Below, one piece after another: positions 1 to 11,516 of a stretch of 64,000 bases of DNA. The first letter of the stretch is position 1, and every line of letters begins with the position of its first letter. Both the position numbers and the translations under genes were made by a program. Location of the stretch: contig JAKUHH010000394.1 in assembly GCA_022701365.1 (NCBI GenBank), forward strand, positions 648 to 64,647. The letters run 5' to 3'. The notes beneath the pieces were generated by a model that was not told the DNA's origin, made no database searches, and saw only the letters and a program-made list of their open reading frames with translations. Source of the DNA: Mycocentrospora acerina. Taxonomy: Eukaryota > Ascomycota > Dothideomycetes > Pleosporales.

Positions 1-15
1 GGGGGGGGGGGGGGG
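1..15. other. poly-G run at the window edge, probable sequence-end artefact
   Basis: Fifteen consecutive G open the window, then ordinary 3' flanking sequence of the first gene begins. There is no TTAGGG/CCCTAA telomere array. The run mirrors the poly-C plus N scar at 55042-55094, so I infer a scaffold end or low-quality read tail rather than biology. Confidence 0.6.
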
Positions 16-169
16 TTGACAAAAGGTACACAGAGAGAGAGAGGGAGTGTACAGCACGCGACACCAACACTCCTTTTATTTAAATTCCTTGAGACACGCA
101 ACTATCTGTAGTACTCTACTCTACACCCACCCCATACGCAAGTGTTTTAAAAAAAAACGAACAAAAGAT

Positions 170-2171
170 TTACTTGCTCTTTCCCGTAGGAATCTGGAAC
201 GCAACCACGGGCTCTCCATGCGCAAACGCGCGATCAATGCGGAAGAATCCCTTGCGATCAAACTGCACGATGTCGTCCACCTTCAACTCGGCGACATTGC
301 AGTCCGCCAGGGCCTTTGTCACCGTCTCCGTCTTTGGGTTGAGGAAGTCCTCCAGGGTGTCCTCGGGCTCGAGCTTGTCCTTTGTGATGAGGTGGTCAAA
401 GTCGACGAGCTCAATGGGGATGAGGTTTTGGTCGGCAGAAAGCCATGTCACCTTCTTGGAGGTATTCTTGACGTTGCCTTGAAGGTGGAGTTCGATTTCG
501 AGGCCGGTGACGGTCTTGAGGCCAGAGGGCGAGGCGAGGGGGTTGATGGAGTGGCTGATTTTGCGGACGATGCCGTTGCCCCAGTTCATCAGTGTGATTT
601 CCTCGTCCTGGGCAAAAGATGCGGCGTCGGCTTGCTCCATGAGTACTGAGGAGCTGAAGACAACCTTCTTGTTGCCCAGGTCGTACTTGGCGTGCTTCTT
701 GGCCTCTTCGGTGATGACACCCTCGCGTGCACCGATGATGGTAACGGGGACCTTGGCGACCTCGTCAACAGCAGTGTATCGTGCAGCAGTTGGCTCAATA
801 TGCTTCTTGTTCGTAGCCCAGAACGAGTACCAGTCGAGGTTGACAATGTTCTTGGAAGGACCCTGCTTGAGAATGAACTCGCGGAGAGCAGGAATGACTG
901 CACCGCGGCGGCGGACACCGCGAACAGTTGGCATACGGGGGTCGTCCCATCCACGAACGAAACCAGCGTCGACAATCTTGGTAAGCTTACGCTTCGACAG
1001 GACAGTCCTGACAAAGTTCAATCGCGAGAAGCCCCAGTTGTAAACCTTGCGAAGCTTCAAGTTGTCAATGAACCACTGGTACTGAGCATCACGGTCATTG
1101 TACTCAGTCGTGCGCAGTGCGTGCGTGACACCCTCAAGAGAGTCGACGATAGGGCAGCAGAAGTCGTAGGTCGGGTAGATCTTCCACTTTGCTCCAGTGC
1201 GGTGGTGCGACTCGGGGTTGCAGCGGTAGATGACGGGATCGCGCATAGCCTTGTTGGGGTTGTCGACGGACATCTTTGCGCGAATGCACCATCGCAGACC
1301 CTCCTCAGTTCCCTTCTTCATCTCCTCGAATCGAGCCAAGTTGTCCTCGACGCTCTCCTCGCGACGAGCACTGGCAATGCCGTCCATACGCTCCTCTCGC
1401 ATCTTCAATTGCAGCGTATCGTCAGCGTACGCCAATCCATCCTTGAGCGCCTGAACGCAACGATCGTACAGCTCGTCAAACCAATCACTGGTGTACGAGA
1501 GCTGATCGGGCTTGATGCCCAACAGCGCGCAATCCTCAATAATCGCATCCTGAAACTCCTGCTTCTCCTTTGTAGGATTGGTATCATCAAATCGAAGAAT
1601 CAGCTTGCCCTTGTACTTTTCATGCGCAAAGTAGTCGTTGAGCAGCGCAGCCTTTGCGTGACCAATATGGAGATAACCACTACTTCAAGTCAGCCCTCTC
1701 TCTCCCCAAACCCAACAACTCTATCCAAAAAAAAGACAGAGAGAGAGAAAGAGAGAAAATTAACACTCACCTAGGCTCAGGCGGAAACCTCGTAACAATC
1801 CCCGTCCCATCCCCCACCTCCTGCAACCCAATATCAAAATTCGCATCGTCGCTCTTCTCCTTGCCCCCCTCCTTGACCACCTCCTTGGGCCTCACAGCAA
1901 GCACCACCTTCTCCCCACCCGTCTCCTCGACAAACCTAAACCACCGACCCAGACTCTTCATCAGGTCCTGCTTGACGTAGGCGTGCGCGACGCGGTTCTC
2001 GCGCAGCGTCTTCCATACCGTCGTGTCGGCGTCGGTGAGCGTGTAGCCCACAATGTAGGTGCGGAGCGTGAGGTGGGCGTCGAGCTCGAGGAGGGCCGGC
2101 TCGATGGCTTTGAGGTTGAGGGGCTTGAGCGCCTCGGCGCGGGTTTGCCATTCGGCGATTTGGGCGGCCAT
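170..2171 (-). CDS. GUS1: glutamyl-tRNA synthetase, cytosolic (class Ic)
   Basis: Charges tRNA-Glu with glutamate in the cytosol. Two exons, complement(170..1679, 1771..2171), 636 codons. The intron (1770-1680) starts GTGAGT and ends TAG, and splicing rebuilds the class I signature PPEPSGYLHIGHAKA, with HIGH at about residues 138-141. The KMSKS equivalent is LSKRKL at about 361-366, and RFDDTNP lies between them. The first 115 residues are the short GST-like N-terminal region that binds Arc1-type partners in yeast. The C-terminal third is the beta-barrel anticodon-binding domain of the eukaryotic/GlnRS-like type, which separates it from a mitochondrial bacterial-type enzyme. I chose the ATG at 2171 (MAAQIAEW) because the upstream in-frame Met begins a low-complexity Thr/Pro stretch. 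Gene symbol follows yeast GUS1. Confidence 0.95.
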
Positions 2172-2638
2172 GGTTGTGGTTCTGGTTGTGGTTGTTGAGA
2201 TGGCGTGGTTGGTTTGGGGGCGGGGCGGAAAGGGAAATGTTCTGGTGGGGTGAGTCGAAAGGGTTGGTGGGGGTTTGCAGGGCTGCCTTGCACGAGTCAT
2301 GGTGGGGCGTGGTGATGACGACGGAGAACAACTTCGTTATCGCAGATGCTTTCTTTCAAAGAGTTCTCAGTGGCGCGTTTATGGACATTCTTCAAAGGAC
2401 TATATTTGAGCTGGAGAGGACATTGTATATTCCCAGCTATTTGTATGTAATATCGTGGATTTAATATTGCTCAAATTTATTTCATTCAGTACTGCTCTAA
2501 AGCTGCGTAATTATTCATGTATATTCTTCCAAGGCTCCGTGAATTACAATTCGTAAGTAAAATATTACGATTAGTTTAAAGTCTTAAACCAACGAAGCGA
2601 CATCCAACACAGTAACACCACTTCTACCCAAGAGAGCT
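2172..2638. other. intergenic: GluRS upstream region and CYK3-like 3' flank
   Basis: About 470 bp between two minus-strand genes. The half near 2172-2300 is GC-rich and GT-rich on the plus strand and probably holds the promoter and leader of the synthetase. The half near 2400-2600 is AT-rich and should hold the 3' end of the CYK3-like transcript. I see no further gene. Confidence 0.6.
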
Positions 2639-5600
2639 TCACGCACAACTCCACTGTGCAAACACACACCACCTCGCGCTCCGATCTGCAAGCACAAGTC
2701 CTCGCCATGTGCCTCGCTCACCAATCTTGATGACAGTCTCCCAAGCCGTGCCATCAGCATCGCTAGTGCTGCTAATGTGCTCCATCTTCCGTGTCAAGCG
2801 GATAATCTTTCCAGAGGGCGTCTGAATAGCCAACTTGGCTGGCTTCACAGTGCCACTTCCCCCCGATCCTGAAGAGCTTTGCGATGGGTTCGTGTAATTC
2901 GATCCAGTTGCTGAGATACTTTGAATACTCATGGCCGAGGTAGGGCGAGCGAATGGGTTAGGTGAGGCACGCCCACCAATTGCCGGAGTGGATTCTGGAG
3001 AGCGAGTGAGAGATGATGGGTGCTGGCGGACACAAAAAACAAAGGTGTTGTTTAATGCAAGGTTGGCGCACTGTGGCTGTGCGACATATAGATCGTGTCG
3101 CTGAGCGTGGGGCGTTGGATGTAGTGTCAAGAACGAATATGGGGGATTGCTGCCAGAGTGTGTCAAAGGTAGGCCAACAGCCAAGGCGTGAGGGTTGAGT
3201 TTATTGGAGTGCTGCAAATGGTTAGCAAGTGACATTAAAAAAAGGCGATAACGGAAACAACTCACCATGAGTCCACGCGGACCAGCATAGATTTTCAGCA
3301 CACCATGACCTTCATCGCCCGGCAGAAGCGCTTTTACTGTGTATCGCTTTTGACCTCCAAACCACTCGGGTTGTGCGAGAGCTGGTTTGCGGACGACATC
3401 ACCACTCTCAAAGTAGTCTCCATCAGCGTCTTGTGAATATGTTCTTGCTTCAACCTCAGCAACACACTCGACATCTTCTGGAACATTGACGTAAACATGC
3501 GCCATCTCTAAATTGTCGAGATTCAACAGACTCGTGTCAAAATTGACAACCTGGAGGCTGTGCCTGAAATAGGCTGGAGTTGCGCATGGAAGTGCCATTA
3601 GGATGTCGTGAGACTGTGGCGGACAGATATGCTGTTGCTCGGGCAGGAGTGGAACGTGGGAGAAGCACATCTCCATCGGACGAGCGAGGAAGTACCACGT
3701 CTCGGCGACTTGTGAGCCGACAGTCGAATAATGTACACGCTTGGGATGCGCAGGCCCTGCAAGTGAGCAGTCCATCAGACGCCATTCACCATCAACAATG
3801 ACGGCATTCCAGAAGTGATTTGGTCGAGCAACGCTTTCCAGATCCAGAACCTCTCCGGGAGTCTTCAGGTATCCACGTACGACCTCGGCGTGGAGTCCCA
3901 TTGAGGCACACATTTCCGCAACCACCATTGCGATTTCTTGAGAACAGCCACGTTTGCTCTGCAAGACATGGCGCGTGTCCATTTCGCCCTCAAACTCTTC
4001 TTCCCACGATATCCGCTCGCTGATCCAAGTGAAAATTGCCCTTAGACGCTGCACGTCGCTTCTATAAGGTCGGCAAACATATCCTTGGGAAAAGGCAGCT
4101 GGAGACGTTCCAAGCGGGACACTGGTGATGAATCGGGCACCCTTGTCAACATGCGTCAGAGCGCAAGCCGCATAGTCTGTGGGTTCAGTGATAGGCAGGC
4201 CATCCAGTCCTTCGTCGCCTTCAGCGGATTCGTAGAGCATCTCGACCGGATTGAATACTGGCAAGTCCATCATCTGGCATCGTTCCAATCTCTCTGTTCG
4301 CTCGTTGGCACTCAAAGAGTTGGATCTGTTCACATCCCGACGCACCTGCACCCAGTCTACAGATGCAAGACCTGTGTCCTTTGTCGACGTTGAAGAAGTG
4401 GTCGGTGTACTGCCTACAGCTCCAGTTGGACTGGCATCATCCATACGACTGGGTGCACGACCTGCAGCACGACTTGCGGCACGACTAGCCGCCCGGGATC
4501 CTGGCCTGTTTGTGGCAATGGTGCTTCGAGCGTTTGCGGCCTGTGTCTTTGCAGTATCAATCATCTTTCGGAAGAAGCCGCTTCTTCTACTCTTGAGTTT
4601 GGGCTGGGGTTGTGTTAGTCCTCCGAGTGGATCCGAGCCGTCTGTAAGGGGCGTGGACTTTGGCGTGTCGACATCGGCTTGTTGTTCCTGGTTGCTGGTT
4701 CCGGCATTTGAAGCATGGCTCGAATGGTAGGTCACTCCTGTAAAAGGCGTCTCGGGTCGGCCGTCGTCAAAACCATATCCTTTCCCAGTCGTCGTCGTCT
4801 CAATCATAGTTCTTGGTCGGTTTGTGCCAAACTTCTTGCGATAGTAGCTGCCAGCACTGGTAGCACTCATGTTCGTAGCGGAGTGCCCTGACATGAGGCT
4901 GCGATTGGTACTGGCACTGGCATCCGTCGTCGTGGTCGAGCTAGTCTTGCTAGTGAACGTCCTGCCCAGTGCACCGCGCCCAACATCGTATGCAGACTTG
5001 CGATTGAGCAACTTCGATCCTTTGCGTTCGACAGACTCGTCTGTGTCGGTTCGCGAAGATCCTGGTCTCTGTGCAGAGCTTTTCAAGGGTACTGGTGGAG
5101 GCATGTGCAGGTCCTCGGTCTTGGATTTTTCCATTTGATGCATTTTTCGCAAACGGCTCTCCATACGTTGAACGTAATTATCAGGGTTTGGAGGCCCATC
5201 AGCAACGTCTTGAGCGGCTTCGTCGTCTTCGGCGCGGGTTTCTGCTGTTTGCGCTTTAGCCATATTTGCCGACGCTTGGTGCACCTGATCAAACGCGTCT
5301 GGAGACCAAGGATTGGACGTTGGGGGCTGCTCATCCGGCGAAGCCATGTCTTGCAAAGAGGACATGACGTCGTTCATCGCGCTCGTAAGAGGCGATGGGG
5401 TGAAGTGACCCCCACGAGCTCGTGGATCTGGCGAAGGCGGCTCAGGCGTATGAGGTGGTGGTGCAGGAGACGGACCTCTGCTGACATCGTACGTCACACG
5501 ATGTGGAGGGGGTGGTGGTGGCGGAGGTGAGTCCACAACCTCCTCAAAGTCGTTCTCGGGAGAGGGACTGGGGCTGTATAGCGAACGCTGATAGGGAGAT

Positions 5601-7042
5601 GGCGATGGGCCTTTGTCGTATGCACGATACTGGGAGGGCGCGGGCGACACTGCCCGTGAGCCTCCTTGAAACGAAGAGGCAGGCGACACACCTCGAGAGT
5701 GTGCTTGCTGGAAGGATGGGGCAGGAGACACTCCTCGAGAGTGTGTTTGTTGGAACGAAGGTGCGGGTGAAATTGCGCGTGAATAAAGGTCGTAGTTGGA
5801 TGGTGGCGCTGGAGAAACGGCCCTGAACTGGTCATCATAGGCTGTTGGAGGCGCCGGTGAGACTGCTCTCGAGTGGTAACCTCGACTTGGAGGAGGTGCC
5901 GGCGAGGGGGCACGATTGTACGAGGCAAAAGAGGCGTGCGAGCCATGTCTTGAGGGCGGTAGCGGCGAGTATGCTCTGTACTGTTCCTGCGGCGGAGGCG
6001 CGGGAGAAGGCGCACGGTTGTACGAAGCATGCGAACCGTGCCGTGACGGTGGTATGGGCGAGTATGCCCTGTACTGATCCTGTGGTGGATGTTGTTGGCG
6101 TTGATATTGCTGGTGCTGGTGCTGCTGGTGTTGCTGATGTTGCTGGTATGGTTGATGTTGTGAGTGTTGTTGGTGGTGGTGTTGGTATTGTTGATGTTGT
6201 GGGTGTGGGGCTGGAGGAGCGGGCGAGCGTGCGCGCGTGTACGAGGTCTGGGAGCCGTATCGCGAAGGTGGCGCTGGCGAGACTGCTCGGGCAAGGTGCT
6301 GGTTTCGTGGCTGCGGGATATCAGAGCGCGTACGGGTGTGGAAGCCACGGCCTGGGGGTGGAGCTGGCGAGGTTGCCGGCCTCTTCGAAGTTGGTCTCGG
6401 CGGCACGACATGCAGATGCGAGTTGCCTCGCGAGGGCGCAGCTGAGGGCGGCTCATGGCTGTCCGTCGACGAGCGCGGCTGCTTCATAGACGAGTAGGGC
6501 GCCTTCTTGCCGGCGCCGAGCGACGACGCCGCGGCGCCGGCCTTGAGCCTCTCGCGCGCTGCTGCAGCTGGGTTGGGGGCACTGGCACCGGCGTAGGCAG
6601 TAAAGGGCTTCCGGAAGGTGCTCTTCGTCTTTTGCGGCGCCTGTCTGGCCAGGTCCTGGGCAGTGTTCTGGCGCGTGATGGTGCTTGCGCCGGCAGCCAG
6701 CATGCTCCCCCCGCGGTTCCACGGCTGGTAGTCCTCGCTGAGCAGCTCGACAAAGTTGGAGGGGAACAGGCCGGTCATGCGCCGGTCGCGCTTCAAGCGG
6801 CCCATCCACCAGGCGCCATCGCCGGCATTGATGACTTCGATCAGGTCGCCTTCGATGAAGCCCAGATCGCGCTTGGTCTGCGGGTAGCGTGGTCAGCGGC
6901 CAGGACAAAGGAAATGCAGAGACAAAGGCAAGGGAAGGGCAAAAGCAAACAACGCCCCGTGTCGACTCACCTCTCCGCCCCACGAATACACGGCCTTGCA
7001 CCAGCACGGGAAGCGCGTGGGAAGCGCCTGTCCTGCGGCCAT
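2639..7042 (-). CDS. CYK3: CYK3-like cytokinesis protein: SH3 plus transglutaminase-like domain
   Basis: Predicted actomyosin-ring/septum regulator. Three exons, complement(2639..3211, 3266..6877, 6971..7042), 1418 codons. Exon 1 encodes MAAGQALPTRFPCWCKAVYS, and joining it to exon 2 completes an SH3 domain (about residues 8-72: AVYSW...GDLIEVI...WWMGRL...GLFPSNFVELL). Residues about 75-550 are low complexity with SPAP repeats, a His/Gln tract and a polyproline run, as expected for a disordered scaffold. The transglutaminase-like domain covers about 945-1065, with candidate triad Cys1002 (RGCSQE), His1045 (PNHFWNA) and Asp1060 (LMDCSLA). The Cyk3 family pairs SH3 and TGc domains in this order. 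Whether it has enzymatic activity is unknown. The second intron (3265-3212) is 54 nt and stop-free, so retention would add 18 residues in frame. Confidence 0.9.
5560..6370 (-). repeat. degenerate SPAP/RHGSH coding repeats inside the CYK3-like gene
   Basis: On the coding strand this segment encodes more than a dozen variants of R-A-x-SPAPP and SRHGSHASYNRAPSPAPP, interrupted at about 6080-6210 by a His/Gln-rich tract. It is a coding minisatellite that gives Ser-Pro sites and polyproline ligands in a disordered linker. Confidence 0.75.
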
Positions 7043-7599
7043 GGTGGAGTGTGGTGTGTGGTGTCTGGTCGTCGGTGCGGCCGGTCACGTTCAGCAGTGT
7101 CCAGTCCAGTCCAGTCCAGTCCGGTCCGGTCCAGTCTTCAGTCAATCGTCCGGATTGCCGTCGGCCTGCAACTCATCCAGCGCACGGCTTCCTCCTACGA
7201 CATGCGGCGTTGCGTCTGCTGGAGAGCGGTCCGAGGCGGCGAGGCGATGCACGGCGTGAAGAATGCGCGAGCAATGGGCGGCAGCAATGAGCGCAAAGGA
7301 TGTCTGGAGTCGCCAGCACCCCGTCGTGTCGTAGCAGGAGCAAGAGCAGCAGCAGCAGCGGTAGTGGTCGGCGAGTGACGAGGCTACCCGGGCCTGTTAA
7401 GCTCTGACGTTTGGCTCCCGCCCGTGTTTACCCAAGCTTGCCCGCCGCTTCCCCATAGCAACCCGACTCGCCACGCACGGGCTCCAACACCAATGCCCAC
7501 ACAGGCTCGCCGCCCAAGCACGAGCAGCCCCGTGCTCGTGCTCCATGCTCGCAACACCACGTCACGTACACACCGCCAGAGATGGCTGTTCATTGCCAG

Positions 7600-7788
7600 T
7601 TGTGCCTGAGAGTGCAGATGTTGTGTTGAAGGGTGCAGACGTTGTGGTGGAGAGTGCAGGCCTTGTGGTGGAGAGTGCAGTCGTTGTGGTGGAGAGTGCA
7701 GGCCTTGTGGTGGAGAGTGCAGTCGTTGTGCTGCAGAGTGCAGGCATTGTGCTCAAGAGCGCAGGCATTGTGCTGCAGAGTGGAGGTG
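7600..7788 (+). repeat. 21-bp minisatellite, nine units
   Basis: Nine head-to-tail units, each starting TTGTGnnnnAGAGTGCAG plus three variable bases. Units 3-4 and 5-6 are the same 42-bp pair, showing a higher-order duplication. The unit is a multiple of three, which keeps a Val/Glu/Ser/Ala heptad frame open by chance. Confidence 0.9.
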
Positions 7789-8713
7789 TTGTGTACGCCA
7801 GCTGGCTCGACGTTCGCAGCACACTAGCCTAGTGTTGTGTACATAGTATGTCCCTGTAGCCTGGGGCTGTATACACATGTCCCTGCTTGCGAGGGCCCCC
7901 TCAACGTCACGGCTCCATGGACTCCATGCCTGTGCACACCACCGTGGTACCTACTCATTGTTGCCATGGAAGACCGACTAGGCTGAGTAGGCTGGGCAGA
8001 CAGACCTGCCCTGACTCCTGCACACCCTGCAAGACGCCTCGTCTGGCTGGCTTGACATTAACAATGCCAGCGCCCTGGTCGATAGTGCTTGATGATAACT
8101 TTTACGTAGCCAGAACAACAGGACATTGACAATAGTACCGAATAATCTAAATAGTCCTCGATGACACCAAACCAAGTCTCCACTCATCTCCTGACTTTGT
8201 CGACATCCTACTCCTGCTGCTTGGCCTTCCTGTCTGCTCTCACTCCCCATCTTCTGTAAGCCCCCTTGATCGCCACAATCCACACCGCTTCAGTCACATT
8301 ACTCTCTTTGCTTTCCCTCCCACGCATCAACATGATTTATATACAACAGTAATCTCACTTCCTTCGCGGCTTACACACAGACGAGCTTCGCTGCATCACG
8401 TCGCCACTGGTTTAAGACTCTAGACATTAATCACATGGACATGTGACCCCAAGGGCCTCTTGTACATCTCAGGCGTACAGATGAAGCTCCACACGTTTCC
8501 CAAAAGGCTTATCATCATAAGCAACGAAAGACACCAGAAGCAGACGTTCAAGCTAGCCCATACGAGCTAGTTGAGCGCTTTTCAGATGGAGTGGACCAGT
8601 GGGGCTCACATCAGCTCTTGCCACTCTTACAAAACAACTCGCTCATCCTCCTCTTTCATAAGCACACTACCGCATCTTCACCTAAACTCGACCTCGCATC
8701 ACTACCCGCATCT

Positions 8714-8743
8714 CCACTTGTGGCCACTTGTGGCCACAAGTGG
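8714..8743. promoter_or_regulatory. tandem CCACTTGTGG motif with perfect 20-bp palindrome
   Basis: CCACTTGTGG occurs twice head to tail and is then followed by its reverse complement CCACAAGTGG, giving a 20-bp perfect palindrome at 8724-8743. Each arm holds a CANNTG core (CACTTG/CAAGTG) of the bHLH type. It lies about 0.5 kb upstream of the monooxygenase start. A regulatory role is inference. Confidence 0.3.
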
Positions 8744-9168
8744 AAACCCCATCACATGTCTGCCCATCACTTCGTTTCTACACTACACTCTCACACCGCA
8801 GCGACATAACTCTTTATACCACCCACTCTGCCACGCGTATGCCATGACCTCCACAACCATGCATGTGATGCGGATAGATTGTCCTAGACTCTAGCCGTTG
8901 CGCCACGATGCCACTAGCTCAAACTTTCCACCTCAGCCGCTACCTAGATGCTGAGCTCAGCTACCCTCCAATGCAAAGCTATATGACTTGCGGTCCCCAG
9001 TGTGGCTCAGGACAGTTTTGATGCATGGGCTGGACATCTGCGTGCTTTTTGTATGAATCTGGTGTAGTAGTCGCTTTTGTGCTTTTTTTGACTGAGTGAT
9101 TTTACCCCTTATTTTGAACGTCAAGTGTCGTGGTTGGATGTATTTTGCCTGCATTTCGCAGTGAGAGT

Positions 9169-9243
9169 AGACGAAAAGATGGTAGATGGAAAGATGGTAG
9201 ATGAAAATACAATAGATGGAAAGATGACAGACGAAAAGATGGA
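9169..9243 (+). repeat. 15-bp minisatellite spanning the monooxygenase start
   Basis: Five units of 15 bp resembling AGATGGAAAGATGGT. Four of the five contain an in-frame ATG in the reading frame of the downstream monooxygenase, where the array would read as repeats of (V/I/T)D(E/G)KM. Confidence 0.85.
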
Positions 9244-11099
9244 ATCGTTTGATTTGGTCATTATAGGAGCAGGTAAGTACCATTTCCATTCACATACACC
9301 TTCCTTAACAAAAACAAAGGCATTCATGGCCTCAGTATGCTGAGGACATACCGCGATGTCCATCCCAATGCATCCATTCTCGTACTAGACAAGGGGAGTT
9401 CAATAGGAGGGGTTTGGGCAAAGGATAAATTATATCCGGGTCTTCACACAAATAACCATTTTCAAACGTGAGTTTGCTCTGCTTCTTCAATAACCTTAAC
9501 TTACATTATACAGGTTTGAGGTAATCCATATCAAAACTCTCACTCTCTCATCAACTCTAATCCGTACATCAGTTCAGCGGATTTCCTATGAACACTGCTG
9601 GATTCAATCTTGCCGATGACCACATACCTGGGGAACACGTCAATGGGTACTTGCAAGACTATGTCAGGGAATTCGATCTGATGAAGCACATTCGTTTTCA
9701 ATGTAGCGTCGAGTCGGCAGCCGATCGTGGAGCTTCAGGCTGGACGTTGACAGTCACGCAAGGAGCAAATCCAGACACGCACAGATTCCAAATCAATGCC
9801 TTAAAACTTATCATGGCCACGGGACTTACATCAGAGCCATTTATGCCGAAATTGAAAGGGAATGAGACGTTCAACGCCCCGATTTACCACTCTAGCGAGT
9901 TTTCAAGAGCCGAAAAGGGACTTGGGTCCTTCAAAGAAGTCGTCTTACTCAGCGGCGCCAAGTTCTCCTGGGATATTGCATGCGCCTACGCATCAGCTGG
10001 TATAAAAGTCAACTGGATCATCCGCAAGTCCGGGCATGGGCCGTGTTGGATGATGCCCAACAGACTTACTCCCCTCAAAGTCATACCAGAGCTATTATTG
10101 CAGACACGACTCATCACCTGGCTTAGCCCTTGTATCTGGGAAGACGGATTTTCGCGCATCCGGAACTTCTTCCACCAACACTGGCTTGGCCGGAAGATTG
10201 TGGACACGTTTTTCGCCAAGATGCAACACAGCGCGGAAGTGATCAATAATTACAGTGGCCACCCAGAAACTGCAAAATTGAAGCCCTGGGATGATGTCTT
10301 CTTCATTGGCACCAATCGAGGTTTACTAAACTACAACGTAGACTTTTTTGAGTTTGTCAGAAACGGTATGGTCAAGGTACATGTCGCGGACATCACTCAC
10401 CTTTCACACCACACGGTACACCTCTCAAATGGGGATGAGCTGCCTGCTGATGTGCTGATATGTGGCACGGGTTGGAAAGACACACCGCAGCTAAACTTTA
10501 TTACTGAGAAAGCAATGGGTCTTCCTGGGGAAGTTTCGCCATCTTCACAAAAGTACATACACCAAGCCGACACTGAGATTCTTGAAACCTGCCCAAAGCT
10601 CAGAGATCAACCTACACCTCAGCACTACACGCCCATGTCGACTATTGAGAAGGAAACAACTCCCGAGCCATACCGCTTGTATCGCTTCATGGTACCTCCC
10701 GCCTTCATACCTACCAGATCTCTCGCATTCGCCGGCGCATACCGGAGCCCTGCTACGACCATAATCGCACAAACACAAGCCCTCTGGATCACAGCATTCT
10801 TCGACAACAAAATACCCGCCCTCGAAAGCACAACCAAAGAACCCCCTGCACGCATCCAGTACGAGACAGTTCTCCACACGCAGTTTGGTAAGTGGCGCTA
10901 TAGCAGAGGTTTCGGTGCGCGGTTCCCCGAACTCTGGTTCGACTGCCTGCCTTATGTGGATTTGATGCTGAAGGATGTTGGTGTCCGAAATGAAAGGAAG
11001 AAGAGCTGGTGGGCCGAGCGATTCACGCCCTACATGCCAGCGGATTACGTTGGTATTGTTGACGAGTACTTGGCTTCAAAGCAGAGCCCCGGACAGTAG
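9239..11099 (+). CDS. FAD/NADPH-dependent monooxygenase (FMO / Baeyer-Villiger-like)
   Basis: Predicted flavoprotein that oxygenates a small molecule; substrate unknown. Four exons, join(9239..9272, 9320..9467, 9514..9520, 9573..11099), 571 codons from the ATG at 9239. Exon 3 is only 7 nt, and joining all four gives NNHFQTFEFSGFPMN, the expected block after the FAD fold. The FAD-binding GxGxxG is GAGIHG (residues 10-15), followed by a beta-strand ending in LDKG and then GGVW. MATG near the middle is the ATG motif of FMOs. The NADPH-side sequence LLSGAKFSWDIAC lacks the full glycine pattern but matches the variant form (GAKSAxDA) known in fungal relatives. ICGTGW is the second ATG-like motif. 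In-frame ATGs at 9125, 9179 and 9194 could extend the N-terminus through the 15-bp repeat. Confidence 0.85.
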
Positions 11100-11516
11100 A
11101 CTGTCACCAGCTGGTGAAATCTAACAGGGTTAAGCATTTAGACATACCGAAAAAGCTAGCCTTCAGTTCCATTCCTTCCTATGATCTTCACATGCTTGTG
11201 CAGCGAACGATGCCATTTTGTCGTCTCACGTTGCAAAGGGAGCCCCCTGATTGGCCCCTGCGTCGTGGTCATCTAACTTGATCGAGCAGGTACTCAATAT
11301 TTACAACTCCTTCCGTTTTTTCAGTCAAGGTACTTCAATCGATGCACTCTTGGTATCGAACCACAATACTCATTATGCGAATGCAAGAAAAGCTTCTATG
11401 GGTTGAAGCAGGCCCAGGCGCCTTGGCCCAATTACAATACAATTTCCATAGCAAAGTGCACATATTAAGTAGATATAACCCTTAGTATTTCCATTGTACA
11501 TTCCTCGACAGCCACA
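11100..11516. other. intergenic: monooxygenase 3' flank and phytase promoter
   Basis: About 420 bp between two plus-strand genes. An AT-rich stretch at 11440-11500 precedes the phytase ATG. No gene seen. Confidence 0.5.

Larger units (their letters stand above)
7043..9168. other. 2.1 kb spacer between divergent genes
   Basis: Lies between the start of the CYK3-like gene (minus) and the monooxygenase (plus), so it carries both promoters. It holds the 21-bp minisatellite at 7600-7788 and the CCACTTGTGG palindrome at 8714-8743. Short open frames here overlap in several frames with no family resemblance, so I call no gene. Confidence 0.6.

Noticed and set aside
1..60. Telomere
   Set aside because: Only a G homopolymer is present, with no TTAGGG-type repeat.
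7545..7832. Open frame of Val/Glu/Ser heptads
   Set aside because: It exists only because the 21-bp minisatellite unit is a multiple of three; open in several frames on both strands.
8855..8920. tRNA-like stretch on the minus strand (GTGGCGCAACGGCTAGAGTC)
   Set aside because: It resembles an A-box/D-arm, but the anticodon stem pairs poorly and no GGTTCRA B-box follows.
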